DNA of 64,000 nucleotides from Wolbachia endosymbiont of Spodoptera picta (lineage in GTDB: Bacteria > Pseudomonadota > Alphaproteobacteria > Rickettsiales > Anaplasmataceae): positions 186,001 through 250,000 of the forward strand of contig NZ_CP067976.1 of NCBI RefSeq assembly GCF_018141665.1, read 5' to 3'. Below are positions 38,672 to 49,700 of the stretch, piece after piece; positions within the stretch are counted from its first letter, which is position 1; each line of letters opens with the position of its first letter. Below the pieces are notes generated by a model. It was not told where the DNA came from. It searched no databases and saw nothing but the letters and a program-made list of their open reading frames with translations. The position numbers were made by a program, and so were the translations under genes.

Positions 38672-39697
38672 TTAGCATTTTATTATAGTTTGTATTTTTA
38701 AAGCTAAACCAATTGTAATCTTCTGATCTGTATAGTTTTCTACTTTGTAGTGGTGAGTAACGCTAAACCTTTCTAAAATTGGCTTGTGTTTTAAATTCCA
38801 ATATTGCCATGAAAGTTTATCGCTTCCCAATACAAATTTATTTCCTCTTTCTTCTACGCTACTAACTGGAAAGCACGTATTTATGTCTCCTAAATCCCAA
38901 CTGTCTGATAATACTATCTGCGCTTTTGCAAATTTAATCGATGGTAATAAACTCTGTGGTAATGGATATAGTGCTTTTAAGTTGTACCACAAATGATTTC
39001 TTTCATAAATACCGTTATAATTCTTTGTGTGAGGCTCGGTTTCTCCAAGGATTGCTACATCTAGGCGATATATATCATTGCTTAAAGCTCGTTCATAATG
39101 ATCGCGTAGATAGTTTTCTATAATCCTAATAACTGGACCACTAGACCTGAAAAAATTTACTCTTCCAAATGATAACACTGGTCCATCTTTTTCTATTTTT
39201 ACCCCTGAATAATCAGAAAGAAGATCTCCAAATAAACTCTCATCCAATATAAATCTCTGCGCATTATAATAATCGTTAAAAATCCTCATCAATCTGGATC
39301 TTACAGGCAGTAATAGTTTTGCCAGCTCTACTACTGCATCTACGAAGAAGTCATTTGGTACCTCTTTTATCCCTACTTGCAACTCAAAAAAATGTTTACC
39401 AGGTGGTTCTTCGATAATTTTAATATCTTCTATATTTGCCCATTTTAGTGCTATTTTTAGTGATGCTGGAGTTCCTCTCAGTCTTTGAAATTTTACTCCT
39501 TCTACTACGGCTTTTCTTTTATCCCTTATCCAACGTAGAATTTCCCCCAATCCATATTCTTCAACTAACCACGGCAATGTTTCTTCTTTAAGACTAAACT
39601 TAAATCCTCTGATACAGCTCGGATCAACCTTATAATCTATTGCATTAACCAGCGCTTTTTCTTGCTTTGTTGCGTTTGGCGGTAATAAACTTTTCAT
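38672..39697 (-). CDS. phage tail protein gpI (P2-like baseplate)
   Basis: The 341-residue product matches P2 gpI-type proteins: LLPPNATKQEKALVNAIDYK at the N-terminus, TLPWLVEEYGLGEILRWIRD (the conserved W..D core), then a WO-type extended C-terminal domain to TIGLALKIQTIIKC. gpI sits at the baseplate of contractile tails. It normally follows gpJ, as here, with a small HU-like relic between them. The frame is complete. A trace of its 3' end is repeated at 33541-33581. Confidence 0.85.
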   Translation of the reverse strand: MKSLLPPNATKQEKALVNAIDYKVDPSCIRGFKFSLKEETLPWLVEEYGLGEILRWIRDKRKAVVEGVKFQRLRGTPASLKIALKWANIEDIKIIEEPPGKHFFELQVGIKEVPNDFFVDAVVELAKLLLPVRSRLMRIFNDYYNAQRFILDESLFGDLLSDYSGVKIEKDGPVLSFGRVNFFRSSGPVIRIIENYLRDHYERALSNDIYRLDVAILGETEPHTKNYNGIYERNHLWYNLKALYPLPQSLLPSIKFAKAQIVLSDSWDLGDINTCFPVSSVEERGNKFVLGSDKLSWQYWNLKHKPILERFSVTHHYKVENYTDQKITIGLALKIQTIIKC

Positions 39698-39744
39698 TTG
39701 TCTTTTCTTTCAAGTTGCTTTAATTTCCTTTATTTAGGTAGCTT

Positions 39745-39988
39745 ATGAGTAAGCAAGAGATCATTGCAGAACTGATCAAAAATAAAGATGTTCTTAATAT
39801 CGAAAACACTTTCCTTAATATTTGACCATATTATCCATACTTTAAAAAACAAATTACAACTTCTGGAAGAAAATCAATACTTTCCTCTCCCTAACATTGG
39901 ATCCAGTAAACCACTTATTGCACGCAATCCCCTCACTGGTACGATTCCACAAAACAAAAAAATACGTTTTAAATCCTATCTAACTTGA
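39745..39988 (+). pseudogene. HU/IHF-like DNA-binding protein, frameshifted
   Basis: ATG 39745 opens MSKQEIIAELIKNKDVLNIE, like HU N-termini. After a shift near 39815 the next frame gives LIFDHIIHTLKNKLQLLEEN, then IGSSKPLIARNPLTGTIPQN and KKIRFKSY, with the RNP.TG arm motif and closing strand of HU. The total would be about 80 residues, near the family's 90. It is on the strand opposite to gpJ and gpI, and its end overlaps gpJ by 20 bp. It is broken by one indel. Confidence 0.5.
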
Positions 39989-40502
39989 CATGGCCAAGCA
40001 CTGCACACTCATTCCCCAATACTACAACATCCTCTTTTGGCTCGATTAATTCTACGTTTTCTACACCATCTACAAATAGATTCGCTATTATCCACGATCT
40101 TATTACACTCCACCCTAATCTTTTTGCTAATTCAAACTTCTTAATAAACTGCTTCTTGATTTCTTCCTCTGATATTACAGGACTTATGCTCATTCTGCTG
40201 TGAATATCTATTTCCGTAATATTGCAACCAATTACTGTTACTGTATCTGTTAAAACCCTTATATCATCTCTAGTAACCTGCTTTTTTACAATTTCTAGTA
40301 GCTCTTCTGAAGCTATGCCAGTTGTGGATAATTGTGTTGATAAGATTGAAATTTGTACTTTCCCTGGTATAGGTGATTCCACTAGTGCATCTTTTACTCT
40401 ACTATCTGCTGACAGTGCATGATATTTATAATATTCCTTACTTCCTCCTGTTGACCAACCTGCTATTTTTGCTTTTACCCTCTTTTTTACACAACGCCGC
40501 TT
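39969..40502 (-). pseudogene. baseplate protein gpJ, C-terminal fragment
   Basis: The open frame reads KAKIAGWSTGGSKEYYKYHA, LSADSRVKDALVESPIPGKV, QISILST and VTRDDIRVLTDTVTVIGCNI, the C-terminal half of P2-type gpJ (A..G.S..G....Y..HA.SAD..V.D..V.SP.PG.V). It closes at a stop at 40503-40505, so about half of the protein is missing at its N-terminus. Together with gpI, gpV and PAAR it shows a dismantled contractile-tail baseplate. Confidence 0.8.
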
Positions 40503-40792
40503 TTATTTAAATTGTTCTCACGAAGGTAGGTACTTTCTTGTGATTTTTGGAAAGAGTAAATGATCAAATTCCTTATAACACTAATTAGTATGGTCTTTTC
40601 ATTAAATTTATCCTCTCAAAAAGACTGTGCTTTATCCATCTACTTTAATGGTATCATAATATTTTACACCTAAATCTATTCTATAAAAATTCACAATACG
40701 AATTAGTAAATAGATTATATTCAAACCGATTGTATTTATGATATATAGCGCATACAATATATTACTTGTTTATTTTAGTAGGGGGTATAGGT

Positions 40793-43700
40793 ATGTTTAG
40801 TTCGAAGCAGGTAGTACAATATAATTTATTTGGTAGTAACGTCCTTGAAGGCATTTCATCTTGTAAATTTGCACATTTTCCTGAAGAGGTATTTGAGATT
40901 AGCAGTGAAGAAAATCAAGTAATAGATAGTTTAGAAAGCAAAATAGAAAATCTACAACAGGAAAATTTTGATCTTAAAAAAAATGTAGAGTTACAAAAAC
41001 ACTATAAGAAAAGAGTAGAAGAGTATTACGAAGAAGTAAGTGAACTTACCAGAGAAATGCAAACCCTAGAAGGGAAAATTAAAAAGCTTGAAGTTAAATT
41101 ACAAAAAAGTACAAGAATTTTCATGGGTGTGGTTGTTAATATGAAGGCTAAAGATAAAAATTCTTTAATATTAACGAGTGATGAGTTTGTTCCTGCTATA
41201 GTAGTTCATAGTTCTATTGATATAGCTAAGAGAAAACATTTAGAAGAAATACAAGAGGTAACTCAGAGACTCAAAAATATTGGTATACAAGAGGAGAATT
41301 TACGTACATTAGAATCTGCAACAGCAGAAAAAGATTATCATTATTGGCTTCAACAACATGATATAGCTGATATTGCAAGAATAGAATACGGTTATGGAGC
41401 TGATACATTATTTGAAGTAGTGGGATCATCAGAACACATAGTTAATCAATTGCAACAGTTTCAAGATAGCGTAACAACAAGAGGTGAAAGAAGGCCATTA
41501 ACTTTAATTGTTAATTTAGATAATAATCACTGGGTTACGTTGGTCGTTGCCTATCAAAATGGGCAGTATAATGGATACTATGTAGACTCGTTGGGTAATA
41601 GTGTTCCAGATAATATTCGTCAAGTTTTACAACAGGCTCAAATTAACGTTCATGATGTTCCTGTTACTCAACAAAGAGATGGTTATAATTGTGGCTTATG
41701 GGCGTTAGAAAACGCTAGAGGTATTAATGCTGTGTTGCAAGGAAGTAGAAGTAATATTCCTGATGAAATACGTAACCGTTTGCAAGTTCAAGGAAGAGAT
41801 GAAGCTTATTTTATACGCACGAGAGAAAATGTTTCAGACAAATTAAGTATAGATCCACAACGTATAGCTAATCTAGAGGCTGTACTTGCTGAAACACAAG
41901 CACCTAGAAAGAAATTTGACCTAAATAATTGTGTAAAACAAGGTAGTAGAAAAAGAAGAAGTATTAATCCTTGTTTATTTTCATTGGATGATGTAAAAAA
42001 GTTTATTAAGGGAAGGGTAGATGAAAATAATATAGATAAGATTATAGTTGATAGTGAAAAGTTCCTAACTTATGTTAAAAGTAGTCAAGATGAAGCGAAA
42101 AATGCTCAGTTAATAGAGTTTGTTGGGGACAAAAGTATTGAAGGGGATCATAAGTACTTACTTGATAAGGTAACTGAAGATCAAGGATATGAACGTTATA
42201 TTCAGAATGAACGTGTTAAGAATTTGCACGGTGACATTTCACAGCAAACTGGTAGTACAACAAAAAGCTCAAAGTTGAAAAGCAGGTTAATGAACGCTGC
42301 AGGTGGAATACAATTAATAAGAGGAATTCATGGAGCTATTGTATCTTGTAAAGATGGAACAGCAATAGATTGTGGATTAAATTTAGGTGGGATAGGATGG
42401 TCTTTTGCATCTCAACTAATTGAGAATGTAATGGTTAAAATTACTCCAAAAGTTGTAGCATCAGCTGAAAAGGTTGCAGGAAAAATTGTATCAGGCACTC
42501 TGGGTAAACAGACAAAATTTGCTATTCGGATTGCAGGTGTAAAGTTTGGAAGTACAATAGCAAAAGGTACGGCAGGAGCTATAGCTGGTGTTTTTGATAT
42601 TGTTGATATAGGTATGTCAGCAAGTAATCTTGTTGATTGTAAAAAAAGAGAGGATAGTGATAATCCATGTGGAGAAAAGGAGATAAGAGATAATATAGCA
42701 TCTATATCCTTTTCTAGTGTATCATTTGTTTCTGGTGTTGCTCTTACAGCAGCAAGTATGCCGGGTTGGTATTGCAGTTGGGTTTGGGCTCATGGTAGGT
42801 TATGGAATTTATAGTGGTGTCAGCAATATCGTGGAGTACGAGAAAAAGTATGATACGACCCATGATGAAAATTGGCGTATTTTTTGGCATACATTTGCTT
42901 TTCAACCTGTACCACTAGATGTGCAACATCTTGCAGCAAGAAAGGAAATGGTTAATAGTCTAGCTAAAGGAGCTTGGAAAGCTTTAAATAATGACCCTAG
43001 TAATGTTGTTGCTTATGGTATTGGTCTTGAAAAAGTAAGCGGTAATACCCTTCGTCCAGATTATGCAAAAATTCTGATGGATAAGGAAGACACTAATACC
43101 GAAGATCTTTCACGTGTTATACCTGATCGTATACCGGGTGCTAGCAGGATTTGTTTGCCAAAGATTACTAGGCAAGATTATGAAAAAGGTATTACAAATT
43201 CAGTTCAACCGCCTTTATACTACTGTGATAATGCAATGGTTATTAGTCACGATGGTAGAGTAGGTGTAAAGCAAAATGGCAAAACAATTGTCTATGATCT
43301 ACAGAATGTAGATAATGGTGTCATTATTGGAAGCAACGAATGGAACAATAATTTTCTAATTTATCCAGGTGCAACAAGAATAACTGGTGGTAATAATGTA
43401 GTAAATAGGTTTATTGTAAATAACATTGGCTTTTCAGGTAAAATTATTGGTGGAGGTAACTCTGTTAATATAATTGATTTAAGTCAATTGAAAGATCCAG
43501 TTATAGGAATGAACGTTAACTATCGTTTTAAGCCTAATGCCTCTGGGTCATTAAAGGCAAGAGTAAATGGTCGTTGGTTAATCAATGATCAAATTGATAA
43601 TAATGGCATCTTTAATTATTACTATGTTGGAAGAAAGAACAAGGTGGATGAGATTTTGTGCATGGGTTACTCTGAGCACTTTATAGGAACCGATGATCGT

Positions 43701-46700
43701 GAGGTTATAATAGATAGTGGCGGTGGTCTTGATAAAAATAGGAAAGATGTAGTTGAAAATTGTAAAAAAGTAATTATTTCGCCGTATACTACAGTCAAGG
43801 GTGGAAAGAGCAATTATACTTTTTACGTAAAAGCTGCAGACTACAAAGGTAAGGGTTTATATTCAGAAATTGATGTAGATGGAACAGGAACTATAATTTT
43901 TCCGGAAATCGATTTATTAGGTGATTGTGATCAAATAACTTACTCTACAAATAGTAATACTTTATCTTTAAAAATAAATTTTGGTAAAAACAATCAAATT
44001 ACTCTTGATGTAAAAAATTATGTCGAGCAAAGCAGTAATAAACCTCACTTTGCACTAATAGACAAAAATGGTAGTAATATTGTTCCTAAGATTGAAAGAT
44101 CAGACTCATCAACTATAAAAATTACTTCATTTGAATTACATTCAGAACATTCCCTAGATAATTTTGACAATGTTGAAAATCATTACAAAAAAATTCTAAA
44201 TAATCATAAGAGTTATAAAGTCTTTGGTGTTATTAGAGATAAAGTACAAAATCAGGATAATAGTACAGTTCCACATATGGTTTTTGGTTCTCTGGAAGAT
44301 GATGTAATAAACTTCGATCAAGGAACTATGTTTGCTAGGGGAGGAGGAGGAAGTGATGTGTATTTTATTAGCAATGATATAAATAGTAGAGAAGTTAAAA
44401 TTGATAATAACTCAAGTGATAAAAAACTAGATACACTATTTATGTCGGCAGTTGAGAAAGATTTTTCAATCCAGCAATGTGATCTGTATTTAAAATACAA
44501 TAATAGTAACATTCGAGTGAAAAATTACTTTCAAGATCCTAATTATAGGCATCTTATAGTTATGAACAAAAAAGGAGAAACTTTTATCCCCAATATACAA
44601 TCAATGTTTTGTTCTCCCTCTTCTTCGGGAAAGGGTAAATTAGTTCCTTTTTTCCACTCTATACAAGCTCAAAACATGTTTGTGTTACCTAAAGATTTTC
44701 AAGATGATCATGTAGTGATAGATTCCCGTCTTGAAGATATTGAAAAATATAAAGATAAAGATGACCTCTTATTAATAAGAGAAAGTGAAATTCCTTTTAT
44801 TATTAGAATAGAAGGGTTTTATACTAACCGAAATAAATGGAAAAATATTTCTTATTCTTTATGGAATAATAATGACCTTTTCCTATCTTCTGGCTTATTA
44901 GAAAATGTTGATAATGTAGTGGAGTATAAGGATAAACTTAGAGGTGATTATGAAAGAATTGTAAAAGAATATATTGAAGACTTTAGTGATTCTACTAGTA
45001 TCATTCAGCACAATCAAAAATTAGAAAAAAATATCTCTATTTCTGTAGGACAAGATGAGGAACGAATAGGAGTAATGGTACTAAAAAATATTACTCCGGA
45101 TCAGGTTGAAGTTTCTAGTAGTGGTACAGATCTAATATTTCGTGATAAGAAGTCTAATCATACGATCAACATGAACAATTGGAATAATTCTGAATCTTAT
45201 AGAATTTCTACGTTGGAGTTTGATCTAGGTTTAGAACCAATAACGCTCCGTAGATTAGATAGGTTTAGTTTATCTGAGGTCAGAAAAATACAAGCTTTAA
45301 TTGATAAAGCTTCAGAAAATTACCAAAATAGAAGTAAATATACTCCTAAAGTAGAAAATGACTTTAAATGTTTAATATCAGTTGACGATTTTGAAAGAGA
45401 AAATAGAGACCCAGCACATCAATGTCTTGGTTTTCCTTCACTGCAAGACCGGGTTAGCTTTACAGAAAGTTCCTGTAATTTAGAACAAATTGAGGAATTA
45501 AAAAATAAAACGCCAAGTAGTAATCAGATTTTAACATTGCTTGAAAAGTTAGAAAATGATCTTTTGCTGAATGGTTATGATTCAGACATAATAGATCAGT
45601 GCAATAAGCGGATGATAACTTCAGGATTGGGGGTATTAAAACCATTGGTAAGCACAGCAGTTTATGAAGGTAAATGGGATGAAGTTAAAACCCTTCTTGA
45701 TAAAGCTGCTAAAAAAAGTACTGCTGATGTTGAACATAAAAATCAGTGTTCACAGAACTGGACAGCTTTGAATTATGCTGTTTACAACGGTAATGTGAAA
45801 TAAGCAAAAGTGTATTTAAATCATTTTTAGAGAAGAAAGGTGACATTAATGCCTTAACTAGTTGCAACGATGATAATTGGGCACTTTTACACTATGCTGT
45901 TCATTACAGCAACTTTGATATGGTTAGTTTTCTTGTAGATAAAGGTGCTAACATTGAAATTAGAAGTAAGGAGGGTCAGACACCCCTGCATTTGGCTGTT
46001 GAAGAAGCCAAGCAAAATATAATTAATCTTCTTCTTGATAGAGGTGCTGATATCGAGGCTAAAAACAACGATGGTAGAACACCTCTGTACTTAGCTGCTT
46101 ACAATAATGACTCAGGTGTAATTGAACTTCTTTGTAACAGGATCAAGACTAAAAGTAATGACGCATCTAAAATGATAAAACAGGTTGGATTTTTAAAGAA
46201 GGAAGTTGTTAACCAAGCAAATATTCCATCTAATGCAAAAAGATTGGTAGAGTCTTGTATAAGTAGTTTAAGAGATTCAATAAAAAGTGCAGCCAAAAAG
46301 GTGCTAAAGGAGGGTATACTGCATAGTCGTAGTGCTTCGACTATTGAACTCATAGATAAGGTTTATAATTTCGATGAAAGGTTGTTTAATGAAGCAATTA
46401 AAGAAGCTGTAAATGACACATACGCGGGTGTAGGTATAGAAGGAATATTAAGGTTTATACGCAGTCACCATTATATTGGTCAGTTTATTCCAGGTTATAT
46501 AGCTGCGTTTGACAAAATACCAAAGAATGATGGTGCAATGTTCAAATTAGCTTACTCTATTAGAGAGACCATGACAACGCCTAGCGTCAATTCAGAAGAG
46601 AAATCTGATCTTGAAAAGCTAAAAAACAAATTACCAGAATCAGTGAGAAATGCAGTATTTTCTTCAGAGATATGTATTAAAAATGTTGAGTATGGAAGGT

Positions 46701-49700
46701 ACTTGTACTCACCTAATAATGATTGCATGTACCACTTAAACAAGTGTGACAGGGATAGGCGGTATGTGTTCACTTGGCCTTCAAATGGAAATAGTGATCA
46801 ATTTAAGTGGAAGGTTGAGCTCAATGGCGATAATGTGTATTTAAAGAATGTTGAGTATGGAAGGTATTTGTATTCGCCTAATGATGATTGTACATACCAC
46901 TTAAACGATTGTGACAGGGGTAGGCGGTATGCGTTTACCTGGCCTTCAAATAGCAATAGTGATAAATTTAAGTGGAAGGTTGAGCCTAATGGTGATAATG
47001 TGTATCTCAAGAATGTTGAGTATGGAAGGTACTTATATTCACCTAATAGTGCTTCTACTTTCCAAGTTGACAATAACAGGCGGTATGTGTTTACCTGGCC
47101 TTCAAATGAAGAGGGTGGTCAATTTAAGTGGAAAATTGAAAATTGTGGATCTACTCGCAAGAGACGTAGCATACGAGAATTAAATGGTTATAATCAAACT
47201 GCAGTGGACTATCAGTTAATATTAACTGAAGAAAATAGTCAGCAAATAGCAAGTAGAATATCTGCTATAGTGGAAGATGTTGAAAGGCATACCTTTTTAA
47301 ATCAGTCAAAAAATAAGTTATATTTAGATAGTTATTTAAATAATAGAGGGAGAAGCAATGCTGCGGATTCTATGAGGAGAGATGTATGTAATGAACTCAA
47401 TGCAAGTGAGAGAAGAAATATTGTTCTAAGCGGAAACGATGTATGTGCAATTACTTCAGGTTATGAAACACTTGATATTGAAAACTTCCCTATTCAAGAA
47501 GTAGTGATTAATGATGATGTCAATGGAAAGAAAAGTTTAAGAAGTACATTAGACCTACATCAGTTGGTGCAGCAGATAAATAGGGATTTGAGTATAAAAC
47601 CGATACCAACAGTTATTAAAGGCAAAAGTGATTTATTAATTAAGTTATCTATATCAGCTACCGGCTTGCAGCAAGATGTAATAACAGTTAGGTTGAAAGA
47701 TGCCCTTGTAAATAAGTGGTATAAAAAATTACAAATTATTTTTGATAATGCACCGATGGAAATCGATGATAGTTTAGGTTTAAAGTCTTCGTTCTTTATT
47801 TCTGATGAGAAAATTATTGTAGTAAGACCTCAAGACATAGAAGAAAATAGTAAACTAATTATATCTAAAAAAGCAGGGCGGTATACCTACCTTCATGATA
47901 AATATGACTTGATAGTTACCAATGCCTTTAATGCTGGCATAGAAGCAAATGAGTTGTGTATTATATATTTTAGAGATTTCTATAAAGAACCTGAAATGAA
48001 AACATTATCTATAAAATTTACTGACAAAGAGATATTATTAAGTAATGAAGTAGATAAAATACATAATTCAGATAGTATTGATAAATTAAATAATGTGAGT
48101 TCTATTGTTAATTCACAAGAGAGTTCTATACATTTAGAGGTTCCAAACAGTGGAGACATAAATGCTCAAGGTAAACTTGACAGAACACTGTTGCATCTTG
48201 CTTCCGAGGCGGGTGAATTTGATAAGGTTAAACTTCTTCTTGATAGAGGTGCTAATATTGAAGTTCAAGATAAATTTGGGTACACACCAATATTTCTTGC
48301 TACTCAATCAGGTAAATGGAGCGTGGTAGAACTTCTTCTTGATAGAGGAGCTAATATTGATGCTCAAGACAAGGAAGGTAAAACACTTTTACACTTTGCT
48401 GCATCAGGAAATAATTTGGATATGGTTCAATTCCTTCTTGACAGAGGTGCAAGTATCGAAGTTCAAGACGGGCGTGATTGGACACCGATACTTTATGCTG
48501 CTCAGTCAGGTAAATGGGGTGTGGTCAAGCTTCTTGTTAGTAACGGTGCAAAATTTAATAATGAGATAACGTATCAGGGAACGCCTTTACATTTTGCTGC
48601 TCAAGAGGGTAATCTGGATATAGCTCAATTTCTTCTTGATGAAGGTGCTGACATAGAGTCTCAAGACGACCATAATAGAAAACCTCTACATCTTGCTGTT
48701 GAAGCAGGAAGGTTGAACGTAGTAAAACTTCTTCTTGATAGAGGCGCTAGTGTCAATGCTAAAGATGAGAATAATAAAACACCTTTAGACTTAGCTACTA
48801 AAGGAGATATGATAGAAATTTTGAAGAAGGCGGAGTTGGATCAAGGGTTATTAATTAATGCAAGGGATGGTAATCTTGATAAAGTAAAAGATCTTATTGC
48901 TCAAGGTGCTAATTTAGAAGCTAAAGATAATAATGATAATACTCCTCTACATAATGCTTGTAATAATGGTCACTTTAACGTAGCAAAATATCTTATCGAA
49001 AAGGGAGCTAGTTTAAAGGCTAAAAATAAAGACAATAAAACACCTTTAGAGTTGGCTGATCACAAGGGTTACATAAATATAGTAGAAATGATAAAGCAGA
49101 TACAATCAGGATTAGATGAAGAATTGTTGTCTGCGGTGAAAAATGGTGATCCTAATAAAGTTGATGATCTTGTTAGCCATGGTGCTAGCTTGGAGGTGAA
49201 AGATAGCAATGGTAACACTCTTTTACATTATGCTTCTCAAAATGGTCATTTAAAAGTAGTAGAATATCTTATCGAAAAGGGAGCTAGCTTAAAGGCTAAA
49301 AATAAAGATGGTAACACACCTTTAGACTTGGCTGTTAAAGAAAATATAAAAGAATTTTTGAAAAAAGCACAGTCAGGTTTAAATAAAGAATTGTTGGCTG
49401 TAGTAAACGGTGATGATCTTAATAGAGTCAAGGCTCTTGTTAGCCAAGGTGCTAGTTTAGAAGCGAAAGATAATAGTGATAATACTCCTTTACATAACGC
49501 TTGTAATAATGGTCATGTGAAAGTAGTAGAATATCTTGTCGAAGAGGGAGCTAGCTTAAAGGTTAAAAATAAAGATGGTGAAACACCTTTGCATGTAGCT
49601 GCTCAACATGATAGTACACTTGAAGTAATTGAATTTATTTTGAACAGAGATCTTAGTGGTATTAATGATGTAAATAATAACGGTTCAACACCTTTACATT

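Noticed and set aside
40503..40792. possible small gene between gpJ and the giant toxin
   Set aside because: No frame with a start, ribosome site or recognisable product was found; it probably holds the toxin promoter.
46674..47145. triple repeat considered as a CRISPR-like or noncoding tandem array
   Set aside because: Units stay in frame, encode conserved F-T-W-P and Y-L-Y motifs, and lie within the giant gene, so it is a coding repeat.
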